Assembly (NCBI GenBank): GCA_949296115.1 | Contig: CASFNR010000015.1 | Location: forward strand, 1 to 51,822 | DNA length: 51,822 bases | From: an uncultured Eubacteriales bacterium | Lineage (GTDB): Bacteria > Bacillota > Clostridia > Oscillospirales > Oscillospiraceae | Reading direction: 5' to 3' | In this document: piece after piece, positions 24,507 through 37,462 of the stretch | Numbering within the stretch: the first letter of the stretch is position 1 | How the letters are laid out: each line of letters starts with the position of its first letter | Program-made: the position numbers and the translations under genes | Notes under the pieces: model-generated | The model's database searches: none | Told to the model about the DNA's origin: nothing | The model's input: the letters and a program-made list of their open reading frames with translations, nothing else

Positions 24507-24535
24507 TTGACAGACGGGGCCGGGGGGAGTATAAT
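24507..24535 (+). promoter_or_regulatory. Promoter of the arg-car operon
   Basis: TTGACA (24507-24512), 17-bp spacer, TATAAT (24530-24535), a consensus promoter. The AT-rich stretch just upstream (24470-24500, with GAATATATATCC) would suit an ArgR operator, but the match is loose. Confidence 0.85.
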
Positions 24536-24570
24536 CACCCCAAACCATACTGTATTTAAATTACAAGGGA

Positions 24571-24596
24571 GGAAGCTGCTTCCTGTGGGGAAGCGT
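24571..24596 (+). promoter_or_regulatory. Alternative hairpins in the argC leader
   Basis: CTTCC at 24579-24583 can pair either with GGAAG (24571-24575) or, as GCTTCC, with GGAAGC (24589-24594). The second stem hides GGGGAAG, the only SD-like site at usable distance from argC. The stronger GGGAGG (24568-24573) is too far from argC but well placed for a short frame GTG-GGG-AAG from 24585 that overlaps the argC start. Confidence 0.35.
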
Positions 24597-24604
24597 GCGC
24601 ATGT

Positions 24605-25525
24605 ATGATTCCAGTATTCATTGACGGCAGCGCCGGCACCACCGGCCTGCGGATTTATGAGCGGCTCAGCAGCCGCCCGGACCTTTCCCTGATTCGCTTG
24701 GATGAAGCCCACCGCAAGGATCCCAAGGCCCGGCAGGAAGCGCTGAACACCGCCCAGGTTGCCTTCCTGTGCCTGCCTGATGACGCCGCCCGGGAAGCAG
24801 TTTCCCTGGTTCAGGGGGACACGGTGATCATCGACACCTCCACTGCCCACCGAACTGCACCGGGCTGGGTGTACGGTTTCCCGGAGCTGTCCGGTCAGCG
24901 GGAGAAAATCGCCGGGTCCCGGCGGATTGCCAACCCCGGCTGTCACGCCAGCGGATTCATCGCCCTGGTGGCTCCCCTGGTTCGGGCGGGACTGCTCAAG
25001 GCCGACGCTGCCCTGACCTGCTTTTCCCTGACAGGCTATTCCGGCGGAGGCAAGAAGATGATTGCCGAATATGAAAACCCAGACCGAGCCGCTGCCTACC
25101 AATCCCCCCGGCAGTACGGGCTGAACCAGCAGCACAAGCATCTGAAGGAGATGGTCCACGTCTGCGGACTGGACACCGCCCCGGTGTTCTGCCCCATTGT
25201 TGCGGATTTCTACAGCGGCATGGCGGTGACAGTGTCGGTATTCCGGGAGGACCTGCTGGGTTCCCCGGAAGAGGTCCGGCAGCTCTATCAGGAGATCTAC
25301 CATTCCCCGGTGGTGCATTATGAACCCTTCCCTGCCGATCTTGCCATGCTTCCGGCCAACCAGATGGCCGGACGGGACGACATGGTGATCCGGGTTGCGG
25401 GAAACGAGGAGCGGATTCTCCTCACCGCCTGCTTTGACAACCTGGGCAAGGGCGCATCCGGCGCCGCCATTCAGAACATGAACATCGTGCTGGGTCTGGA
25501 GGAGACCCAGGGACTGATTGTATAA
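24605..25525 (+). CDS. argC: N-acetyl-gamma-glutamyl-phosphate reductase (short type)
   Basis: 306 residues starting MIPVFIDGSAGTTGLRI, the type-2 ArgC N-terminus with the NADPH-binding GSAGTTG. ANPGCHASGFIAL carries the catalytic Cys (about residue 117). It reduces N-acetylglutamyl phosphate to the semialdehyde in ornithine synthesis. First gene of argCJBD-carAB; shorter than type-1 ArgC (about 345). The leader has a weak SD possibly masked by a hairpin. Confidence 0.93.
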   Translation: MIPVFIDGSAGTTGLRIYERLSSRPDLSLIRLDEAHRKDPKARQEALNTAQVAFLCLPDDAAREAVSLVQGDTVIIDTSTAHRTAPGWVYGFPELSGQREKIAGSRRIANPGCHASGFIALVAPLVRAGLLKADAALTCFSLTGYSGGGKKMIAEYENPDRAAAYQSPRQYGLNQQHKHLKEMVHVCGLDTAPVFCPIVADFYSGMAVTVSVFREDLLGSPEEVRQLYQEIYHSPVVHYEPFPADLAMLPANQMAGRDDMVIRVAGNEERILLTACFDNLGKGASGAAIQNMNIVLGLEETQGLIV

Positions 25526-25549
25526 CCGAAATTGGGAGGAAAAAGAGAT

Positions 25550-26764
25550 ATGAAAACCGTTTCCGGCGGCGTCTGCGCCGCAAAAGGATTTACCGCCGCA
25601 GGCGTTCACTGCGGCATCCGGAAAAGCCGGACCAAAAAGGACCTGGCTCTGATCTACAGTCAGGTTCCCGCCAACGCCGCCGCCGTCTACACCACCAATC
25701 TGGTCAAAGGCGCACCCCTCACCGTCACCAAGGAAAATCTGGCCGACGGCAAGGCCCAGGCGGTGATCTGCAACAGCGGCAACGCCAACACCTGCAATGC
25801 CAACGGCCTGGAAATTGCCTGGGGAATGTGCGATCTGGCAGGAAAAGCCCTGGGAATCTCGCCCAAGGATGTGGTGGTAGCCTCCACCGGCGTCATCGGT
25901 CAGCCCCTCAGTCTGGACCCGGTAGCCGCCCACATTGCCCCCCTGGCCGCCCAGCTATCGGAAACCGGCAGCGGCGACGCCTGTGAGGCCATCATGACCA
26001 CCGACACCGTCCCCAAGGAAATCGCCCTGGAATTTGAGCTGGGAGGCAAAACCTGCCGCATCGGCGGCATTGCCAAGGGCAGCGGCATGATTCATCCTAA
26101 CATGGCCACCATGCTGGTTTTCCTCACCACCGACGCCGCCATTTCCACCCCCATGCTGCAGAAGGCTCTGAGCGGCGACATTCAGAACACCTTCAACATG
26201 GTCAGCGTGGACGGGGATACCTCCACCAACGACATGGTCACCATTCTGGCCAACGGCCTGGCGGGAAATCCGGAAATCACGGAAGAAAACGAAGATTTCG
26301 CCGCATTTATGAAGGCCCTGAACACGGTGAATGTCTACCTCTGCCGTCGTCTGGCGGGGGACGGCGAAGGAGCCACCAAGCTGCTGGAGTGCAAGGTCAC
26401 CGGTGCAGCCGATGAAGCCGCCGCCAAGACCATCGCCAAGAGCGTGATCTGCTCCAGCCTGACCAAGGCCGCCATGTTCGGCGCCGATGCCAACTGGGGC
26501 CGGGTGCTGTGCGCCATCGGCTACAGCGGCGCACCGGTGGATGTGAATAAGGTGGCCGTGGCCTTCCGCTCCCCGGCGGGAACCGTTGCCGTATGCGAAA
26601 ACGGCGCAGGCATTCCCTTCTCTGAGGAGATTGCCAAGCAGGTGCTCCTGGAGAAGGAAATTGAAATTCTGGTCAGCCTGGGAGACGGCGGCGCCGACGC
26701 CACCGCCTGGGGCTGCGACCTGACCTATGACTATGTAAAGATTAACGGAGATTACCGGACATGA
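25550..26764 (+). CDS. argJ: Glutamate N-acetyltransferase / amino-acid acetyltransferase
   Basis: 404 residues from ATG 25550 with GGGAGGA 9 bases upstream. KGSGMIHPNMATML contains the ATML self-cleavage site whose Thr becomes the nucleophile of the beta chain. ArgJ recycles the acetyl group from N-acetylornithine to glutamate and, in bifunctional forms, also uses acetyl-CoA. No separate argA or argE is seen here, consistent with the recycling pathway. Confidence 0.95.
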   Translation: MKTVSGGVCAAKGFTAAGVHCGIRKSRTKKDLALIYSQVPANAAAVYTTNLVKGAPLTVTKENLADGKAQAVICNSGNANTCNANGLEIAWGMCDLAGKALGISPKDVVVASTGVIGQPLSLDPVAAHIAPLAAQLSETGSGDACEAIMTTDTVPKEIALEFELGGKTCRIGGIAKGSGMIHPNMATMLVFLTTDAAISTPMLQKALSGDIQNTFNMVSVDGDTSTNDMVTILANGLAGNPEITEENEDFAAFMKALNTVNVYLCRRLAGDGEGATKLLECKVTGAADEAAAKTIAKSVICSSLTKAAMFGADANWGRVLCAIGYSGAPVDVNKVAVAFRSPAGTVAVCENGAGIPFSEEIAKQVLLEKEIEILVSLGDGGADATAWGCDLTYDYVKINGDYRT

Positions 26765-27630
26765 TGAATGAATGCAGCTTTTCCAATGCCCAGCGGGCCC
26801 AGGTACTGACCCAGGCCCTGCCCTACATCCGGCAGTACAACGGCAAAGTCGTTGTCATCAAATACGGCGGCAACGCCATGATCAATGAGGAACGCAAGCA
26901 GCAGGTCATGGAGGACATTGTCCTTCTTTGGCTGGTAGGTGTCAAGGTGGTGCTGGTTCACGGCGGCGGGCCGGAAATCAGCGACCTGATGACCCGGCTG
27001 GGAAAGAAGCCGGAGTTTGTGGACGGCCTGCGGGTCACCGATCAGGAGACCGTGGACATCGCCCAGATGGTGCTGGCAGGCAAGGTGAATAAAACCCTGG
27101 TCGGCATGCTGGAGCGCCGGGGCGGCAACGCCATGGGCATCTCCGGTCTGGACGGCGCCCTGATCCGGGCGGAGCAGAAGGACCCCCGGCTGGGCTATGT
27201 GGGAAAGATCACCTCCGTGAACATTCAGCCCGTGGTGGACCTGCTGGAGAAAGGGTATATCCCCGTAATCTCCACCCTGGGCTGTGACGACGAAGGAAAC
27301 GTATACAACATCAACGGCGACACCGCCGCGGCCTTCATCGCCGGGGCCCTGCACGCCGAACGGCTGATTATGATGACGGACATTGCCGGGGTTCTCCGGG
27401 ACAAAGACGACCCCAGCACCCTGATCCGGAAGCTCTCCATGTCCCAGGCCCGGGAACTGTTCGGGCAGAAGGTGATCTCCGGCGGCATGATTCCCAAGGT
27501 GGACTGCTGCATTGAGGCCATCAACCGGGGCGTGGGCAGCGTGATTATTCTGGACGGCCGGGTACCCCATTCCATTCTCATGGAGATTCTCACCGACGAA
27601 GGCGCCGGTACCATGGTAGTAGGAGGATGA
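26761..27630 (+). CDS. argB: Acetylglutamate kinase
   Basis: 289 residues of the amino-acid kinase fold: VVIKYGGNAM (about 24-33), LVHGGGPEIS and the later NINGDTAAAFIAGALHAERL nucleotide site. It phosphorylates N-acetylglutamate. ATG overlaps the argJ stop (ATGA). The N-terminal helix before the kinase core suggests the longer, arginine-sensitive type (inferred). Confidence 0.95.
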   Translation: MMNECSFSNAQRAQVLTQALPYIRQYNGKVVVIKYGGNAMINEERKQQVMEDIVLLWLVGVKVVLVHGGGPEISDLMTRLGKKPEFVDGLRVTDQETVDIAQMVLAGKVNKTLVGMLERRGGNAMGISGLDGALIRAEQKDPRLGYVGKITSVNIQPVVDLLEKGYIPVISTLGCDDEGNVYNINGDTAAAFIAGALHAERLIMMTDIAGVLRDKDDPSTLIRKLSMSQARELFGQKVISGGMIPKVDCCIEAINRGVGSVIILDGRVPHSILMEILTDEGAGTMVVGG

Positions 27631-27635
27631 TTGTC

Positions 27636-28802
27636 ATGTCGGATCTGATGCAACTGGATGAAGCTTATGTAGCCGGCACCTATGCCCGGTTCCCTGTGGC
27701 TCTGGTGCGGGGCGAGGGAGCTTTGGCTTACGACGAAAACGGCAAGCGTTACATCGATATGGGCAGCGGCATCGGCGTTACTGCCTTTGGCTTTGCGGAC
27801 AAGCTCTGGCAGCAGGCAGTGACGGAGCAGCTGGGTATGCTCCAGCACACCTCCAACCTGTATTACACCCAGCCCTGCGCCCTGCTGGCCCAGCAGCTGT
27901 GCCGGAGAACCGGGATGAAGAAGGTTTTCTTCTCCAACTCCGGGGCCGAGGCCAACGAGTGCGCCATCAAAACCGCCCGGAAGTATGCGGCAGAGAAAAA
28001 GGGTGCAGACTGTTACACCATCGTCACCCTGCGCAACAGCTTCCACGGCCGTACCATCACCACCCTGGCCGCTACCGGCCAGGACCATTATCACGAACTG
28101 TTCCAGCCCCTGACCCCGGGCTTTGTCCATACCCCCGCCAACGACATCGCCGCACTGGAGGAAACCCTGTCTCAGCACAAAGTGGCAGGAGTGCTTCTGG
28201 AGTGCATCCAGGGGGAAGGAGGCGTGGTGCCTCTGAACGCCGACTTTGTTCAGGCAGCCGCCAGACTCTGCAAAGAGCAGGATGTGCTGCTGATGATTGA
28301 CGAGGTGCAAACCGGCAACGGCCGCACCGGCAAGCTCTATGCCTACATGAACTACGGTGTTCAGCCGGACATCATCTCCACCGCCAAGGGTCTGGGGGGC
28401 GGTCTGCCCCTGGGCGCCACCCTGCTGGGAGAGAAGGTGGAGTTTACCCTGGGTCCCGGGGACCACGGCTCCACCTTCGGCGGCAATCCGGTGTGCTGCG
28501 CCGGAGCCCTGAGCATTCTGAACCGGCTGACCGACGACTTCCTGGCCCAGGTGAAGGAAAAGGAACAGCTGATTTTCTCCGCCCTCACCGGCGCCCCGGG
28601 AATTCTGGGTGTCACCGGCATGGGACTAATGGTAGGCATTCAGACGGAGAAACCGGTGGCCCAGGTGCTGGCCGCCTGCCGGGAGAATGGGGTTCTGTGC
28701 CTCACCGCCAAGGACAAGCTCCGGCTGCTGCCCCCTCTGAACATCCCCATGGACCTGCTGCAGGAGGCTTTGGATGTCATCAAGGCCGCCTGCGCCCAGT
28801 GA
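27636..28802 (+). CDS. argD: Acetylornithine aminotransferase
   Basis: 388 residues from ATG 27636, chosen because AGGAGG (27621-27626) is 9 bases upstream; ATG 27627 touches the SD. Class-III PLP aminotransferase with FFSNSGAEANE, LLMIDEVQTGNGRTGKLYA and the PLP lysine in STAKGLGGGLPLGA. It converts N-acetylglutamate semialdehyde to N-acetylornithine. Confidence 0.95.
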   Translation: MSDLMQLDEAYVAGTYARFPVALVRGEGALAYDENGKRYIDMGSGIGVTAFGFADKLWQQAVTEQLGMLQHTSNLYYTQPCALLAQQLCRRTGMKKVFFSNSGAEANECAIKTARKYAAEKKGADCYTIVTLRNSFHGRTITTLAATGQDHYHELFQPLTPGFVHTPANDIAALEETLSQHKVAGVLLECIQGEGGVVPLNADFVQAAARLCKEQDVLLMIDEVQTGNGRTGKLYAYMNYGVQPDIISTAKGLGGGLPLGATLLGEKVEFTLGPGDHGSTFGGNPVCCAGALSILNRLTDDFLAQVKEKEQLIFSALTGAPGILGVTGMGLMVGIQTEKPVAQVLAACRENGVLCLTAKDKLRLLPPLNIPMDLLQEALDVIKAACAQ

Positions 28803-28815
28803 CGAGGAAATGCCT

Positions 28816-29884
28816 ATGGATACCAAGCAGGCTTATCTGGTATTGTCCAACGGCATGATGTTCCCCGGCCAGGCCATCGGGGCCTCCGGGGAGAGCACCG
28901 GGGAACTGGTGTTCACCACCGGCATGGTGGGTTACCTGGAAACCCTCACCGACCCCAGCTATGCCGGGCAGATCATTCTGCAGACCTTCCCTCTGATCGG
29001 AAATTACGGGGTCATCGAGGAAGATTTTGAGGGAACCTGCCTGGCCAAAGGATACGTGGTCCGGGAGCTCTGTGACAATCCATCCAATTTCCGCAGTCAG
29101 TATGCCCTGGACGCCTTCCTGAAGCGCCAGGGCATCTGCGGCATTGCCGGGGTGGACACCCGATACATCACCCGGATCATCCGGGAACAGGGTGTGATGA
29201 ACGCCCGGATCTGTTCCCGACCTCCCGTTGATCTGACACCCATCCAGAATTACCGGGTGCAGGGTGTGGTGGCCCAGGCCAGCTGTCGGAAACCTATGGA
29301 ATATCCGGCCCAGGGACCGGAGCGGTTTTCCGTGGTGCTGCTGGACTACGGCGCCAAGGCCAACATCATCCGCTCCCTCTGCGCCCGGGGCTGCCGGGTC
29401 ACCGTCCTGCCCCAGGATACTCCCGCCGGGGAGATTCTCGCCCGAAATCCGGACGGACTGATGCTCTCCAACGGCCCCGGAGACCCGGAGGAAAACACCT
29501 TCTGCATTGCTCAGCTGCAGCAATTGGTGGGAAAACTGCCCATTTTCGGCATCTGCCTGGGGCATCAGCTCCTGGCCCTGGCCATGGGTGGAAAAACCTA
29601 CAAGCTGAAATACGGCCACCGGGGCGGGAACCAGCCGGTGAAGGACTGCGCCACCGGCCGCTGCTACATCACCAGCCAGAACCACGGCTACGCCGTGGAC
29701 AGCGATTCCATGACCGGCATCGCCCGGCTGTCCTATGTCAACGCCAATGACGGCAGCTGCGAGGGGCTGGACTACCCGGAGCAAAAGTGCTTTACCGTCC
29801 AATTTCATCCGGAAGCCTGCTCCGGCCCCCACGACACCGGATTTCTTTTCGACCGATTTATTCAGATGATGGGAGGTGCCCGCC

Positions 29885-29898
<14 letters not shown>
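28816..29898 (+). CDS. carA: Carbamoyl-phosphate synthase small subunit
   Basis: 360 residues. ATG 28816 is preferred, 6 bases after GAGGAA; ATG 28810 is in frame but abuts it. The N-terminal CPSase small domain is followed by a class-I glutamine amidotransferase with the nucleophile in FGICLGHQLLALAMGG and the catalytic His-Glu in VQFHPEACSGPHDT. It supplies ammonia to CarB. Fourteen bases overlap carB. Confidence 0.95.
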
Positions 29899-33919
<4,021 letters not shown>

Positions 33920-33924
33920 AATCC

Positions 33925-33952
33925 GCCCCGGGAGGGGATTCCCTCCCGGGGC
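33925..33952 (+). terminator. Strong hairpin ending the arg-car operon
   Basis: GCCCCGGGAGGG, loop GATT, CCCTCCCGGGGC: perfect 12-bp stem. No clear T-run follows, so it may act as a pause or RNA-stability element as well. Confidence 0.7.
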
Positions 33953-34047
33953 GTGTCATGTCTCGCTCCCTTCAAATTGCGATGCGTTTCTGCTGAACCG
34001 CCGCCGGTCAACAGTTCCTTTCCACCCGGAAAAACCCGTCTGGACTC

Positions 34048-34076
34048 TTGACCGGTTTGTTTCGTTTCGGTATAAT
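34048..34076 (+). promoter_or_regulatory. Promoter of the hybrid histidine kinase
   Basis: TTGACC (34048-34053), 17-bp spacer, TATAAT (34071-34076). Confidence 0.85.
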
Positions 34077-34179
34077 TAAATAATCAATGGAATTGCGCAG
34101 TGGTCAGATGGTAATGCGTTTTCCATTTTGGGGTGCGGAAAGACGCCCCGGAGAAAGCGGATGCAAGGAGATGAGACCC

Positions 34180-36717
34180 ATGCGTGTCTTGGAAAAATCC
34201 AGTCGGCGGTTTCTGCTGCAAAGCCTGATTCTGTTTGCCATGACGGTGATTTTCTCCTTTGTCGGGGTATATGCCGCAGGGCGGACCGCTTACCAGTCCG
34301 CCAATGAAATGGGCGCCATGACCGCAGACTATCTGAATCTGCAGGTGGATTCCTTCATTCACCAGTATCAGCAGATTCTGGAGGACGCCGTTTATATGGT
34401 TGACGCCATGCTGGAGCAGGACGCCACCCCGGATGAGATTGAGCAGTGGATCACGTCTTTTTCCCAGCAGTACAGCGAAACCATGCAGTATGACGAAAGC
34501 GGCATCTACGGTGTCATCCGGGGCGAGGGCATATACAGCAGCGGATGGCATCCTGGACCGGAGTACAGTATTTTTGAGCGTCCCTGGTACATCCAGGCGG
34601 TAGAGGCAGGGGGAGTCTGCGCCCGTTCCACGGTATATCAGGACGCCAGAACCGGCACCCGGATGATCAGTCTCTCCCAGCTGCTCTCCGATGGAGAAAG
34701 CGTGCTGGCCCTGGACATCCGGGTGGGAGACGTTGTAGTGGAGTGGGCCCAGGGCAGTGATGTGTTCCCCGGCACCGCCACCATCCTTGATCAGGAGGGG
34801 AACGTAATCCTGCACCAGCAAATCGGGCAGGTTCACATCAGCTGTGCCCTTGACAGCTTTACATCTCAGGACTACCTGGACCTGATGGCACAGTTCCAGG
34901 GCAGCCGCGGCTTCCTTCCCTGGAAGGGGGCGCAGGATTCGTACCTGCATTATTACATTGTGGGAGAGGATGGCTGGACCTGTATCATTACCATCCCCCG
35001 CAGTTCCATTACTGCTACCGCCACCAAAATTTTCTGGGTTCAGACGGGGCTGCAGCTGACTTTCCTGCTGACCCTCATCTACTTTTTCGTCCAGGCTTAT
35101 CGGGCGGACCGGCATAACCGGAAGGCCACCAATTGTTTTGAGGCGCTTGGCCAGACTTACTACTGCGTGGCCCTGGTGGACCTGGATCGGGAAAGCTGCG
35201 AAATTTCGAAAACGGAAGAAGAGGACGCCGCCCGATGGAAGAAGGTTCACAGCTATGCCCAGCTGCTGGAGCTGCTGCGGCAGACCATGCTTCACAGCGG
35301 AGACTGGGACGCCTTCCTGGAGCAGTTTTCCCTTCCCCAGCTGCGGCAGCTGACGTCGGACACCCAAGAGCGGCAGTATTTGGAATACGAGCGAACCTTC
35401 CCGGTGGGTCCCCGCTGGGTCAGTGCGGAAGCTTTTTCCGTAGACGACCAGGAGAATCACCAGGTTATCCTGGCCTTCCGTCTGATTCATGACAGCAAAA
35501 CCGCCGAACTCAGGAAAAACCAGATTCTCCGGGAATCCCTGGACAGCGCTCGGATGGCCAATCAGGCCAAAAGCGATTTCCTCTCCCGGATGAGCCACGA
35601 TATGCGCACCCCCATGAACGCTGTGATCGGCTTCGCCGATCTCGCCCGCCGGAACATAAGCGATCCGGAGAAGGTGGGCGAGTGCCTGGACAAGGTTTCA
35701 GCGGCATCCCAGCAGCTGCTTCATTTGATCAACGAGGTTCTGGACACTGCAAAAATCGAGCAGGGGAAAATGGGGCTTCATCCCGAGCCGGTGGATCTAT
35801 ATCAGCGCTTGGAGGAAACCGCTTCCCTGTTCCAGCTTCAGGCAAAGGCGCAGAACCAGCATTTTACCCTGCTCCCCCTGGAGCTGGAGCACCGGATGGT
35901 GATTACCGACGGGAATCGCCTGGACCAGATTCTCAACAATCTGCTGTCCAACGCACTGAAATATACCCCCGCCGGCGGCTCCATCACTCTGCAGGCCGAG
36001 GAACTCCGCAGTGAGCTTCCGGGGCAGCCCGTTTTCCGCTTCACCGTATCGGATACCGGAATCGGGATGGCTCCCGAATTCCTGGACAAAATTTTCCTTC
36101 CCTTCGAGCGGGAGGATACCTCCATGACCGGCAAAGCCAACGGCGTTGGCCTGGGCATGGCCATTACCCAGAACATTGTCCAGATGATGGGGGGTCAGAT
36201 CCAGGTAGAAAGTCAGCAGGGAAAGGGCAGCCGCTTTGTGGTGACCATCCCCTGTGCCCTGCCGGAGGAAACCAGCCAAGCCCAGGTTCCGGCAGAAGGA
36301 ACGGAGCATTTCAGCCTGTCCGGCTGCCGCCTGCTGCTGGCGGAGGATAATCTGCTCAACCAGGAGATTGCCACAGAGCTTCTGGGTATGGAGGGAGCCC
36401 AGGTCACCGCAGTAGAGAATGGTCGGGAAGCGGTGGAGACCTTTGCCGGCAGCCCGGCAGGGACGTTCGACGCCATCCTCATGGACATTCAGATGCCGAA
36501 GCTGGACGGCTATGGCGCCGCCCGGGAAATTCGCCGGCTGGATCGTCCGGACAGCGAAACCATCCCCATTCTGGCAATGACCGCCAATGCCTTTGAAGAT
36601 GACATTGCCGCAGCGAAAGCAGCGGGAATGAACGGCCATATCGCCAAGCCCATCGACATGGACCGGATCCGGGAGGCGCTGGCCGCTATCCTGAGTCCCT
36701 CCCATCCGCTTTCTTAG
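34180..36717 (+). CDS. Hybrid sensor histidine kinase with receiver domain
   Basis: 845 residues from ATG 34180, 9 bases after AAGGAG; upstream in-frame ATGs are too close to or before the SD. A membrane helix (about 11-33), an extracellular dCache-like sensor (about 40-280), a second helix (about 284-305), HisKA with the phospho-His in SRMSHDMRTPMNA (about 471), HATPase with NLLSNALKYTP and VGLGMAI, and a C-terminal REC domain with phospho-Asp in ILMDIQMPKLDGYG (about 767). No partner regulator, Hpt or DNA-binding gene is adjacent, so the output is unknown. The gene is flanked by its own promoter and terminator. Confidence 0.92.
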   Translation: MRVLEKSSRRFLLQSLILFAMTVIFSFVGVYAAGRTAYQSANEMGAMTADYLNLQVDSFIHQYQQILEDAVYMVDAMLEQDATPDEIEQWITSFSQQYSETMQYDESGIYGVIRGEGIYSSGWHPGPEYSIFERPWYIQAVEAGGVCARSTVYQDARTGTRMISLSQLLSDGESVLALDIRVGDVVVEWAQGSDVFPGTATILDQEGNVILHQQIGQVHISCALDSFTSQDYLDLMAQFQGSRGFLPWKGAQDSYLHYYIVGEDGWTCIITIPRSSITATATKIFWVQTGLQLTFLLTLIYFFVQAYRADRHNRKATNCFEALGQTYYCVALVDLDRESCEISKTEEEDAARWKKVHSYAQLLELLRQTMLHSGDWDAFLEQFSLPQLRQLTSDTQERQYLEYERTFPVGPRWVSAEAFSVDDQENHQVILAFRLIHDSKTAELRKNQILRESLDSARMANQAKSDFLSRMSHDMRTPMNAVIGFADLARRNISDPEKVGECLDKVSAASQQLLHLINEVLDTAKIEQGKMGLHPEPVDLYQRLEETASLFQLQAKAQNQHFTLLPLELEHRMVITDGNRLDQILNNLLSNALKYTPAGGSITLQAEELRSELPGQPVFRFTVSDTGIGMAPEFLDKIFLPFEREDTSMTGKANGVGLGMAITQNIVQMMGGQIQVESQQGKGSRFVVTIPCALPEETSQAQVPAEGTEHFSLSGCRLLLAEDNLLNQEIATELLGMEGAQVTAVENGREAVETFAGSPAGTFDAILMDIQMPKLDGYGAAREIRRLDRPDSETIPILAMTANAFEDDIAAAKAAGMNGHIAKPIDMDRIREALAAILSPSHPLS

Positions 36718-36737
36718 TTCCCAGGTTTGTGATAAAA

Positions 36738-36783
36738 ATGCCCCATGGTGTGATAAATCACGCCATGGGGCATCTCTTTTTTG
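36738..36783 (+). terminator. Terminator of the histidine kinase gene
   Basis: ATGCCCCATGG (36738-36748) pairs with CCATGGGGCAT (36763-36773), with an inner GTGA/TCAC pair, then CTCTTTTTT. Confidence 0.9.
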
Positions 36784-36856
36784 AAAAAGGCAGGCTGGTT
36801 CGGCAATATCATGGGTTGTCTGCGGGTTCTTCCTCCACCCTTCCTTCACCGTGCCT

Positions 36857-37462
36857 TCAGCAAAGGCCTGTCAGGTTCAGCAGAATATGCCAGACAATCC
36901 CGCCCCACAGGTTCCCTGTTTTCCAGTAAGACCAGGAAAACAACACACCGATTGCAGAAGTGTATATGCACTGAAACAGCGCCAGAATGCCGGAATCGGT
37001 GAAATTAACCAGATGAGCTGCGCCAAACAGAAGTCCGGACAGAAAGATCGCCTTCCAGGCAGACCGGTTGTGGTTTTCTGCAGCCCAGAGCAGTCCACGC
37101 AGCAGCAGGAACCGCCCCAATAGTTCTTCTCCCAAAGCTGCCGCACAAATCCACATCAGGCGCTCCAGCGTCACGCCTTCCCCGCCGCCGCCCCATAGAA
37201 GATTGGCGGCACACAGCGCCCCTACCGGAGCGCAGCAGATCAGACCGGCTGCCATTCGCCTGACGCACAGGGCTTCCCGCCAATTTGCGCCATAGCACTT
37301 CTCTGCCAGGAAACAGGCCAAAACACCGGGCAGTATGTAACGGGCCAGCGCTTCCCCAAAGTTCGGTGTCTCTCCGTAGAAAAACAATCCCGGAGCCAGT
37401 GTCAGAAAAAAATAACACAGGCACACCTGGCGCATTGACCGACGCTTTAAAAAATCAGCCAT
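36857..37462 (-). CDS. CPBP family intramembrane metalloprotease
   Basis: 201 residues from ATG 37462 (GGGGA upstream). About five or six hydrophobic helices. The Abi/CPBP motifs are intact: GEELLGRFLLLRGL (EExxxR), FGAAHLVN (FxxxH) and WHILLN (HxxxN). Members cleave prenylated or other membrane proteins or act in bacteriocin immunity. Its start overlaps the stop of the ferredoxin-like gene by 8 bases, so both are coupled. Confidence 0.88.
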   Translation of the reverse strand: MADFLKRRSMRQVCLCYFFLTLAPGLFFYGETPNFGEALARYILPGVLACFLAEKCYGANWREALCVRRMAAGLICCAPVGALCAANLLWGGGGEGVTLERLMWICAAALGEELLGRFLLLRGLLWAAENHNRSAWKAIFLSGLLFGAAHLVNFTDSGILALFQCIYTSAIGVLFSWSYWKTGNLWGGIVWHILLNLTGLC

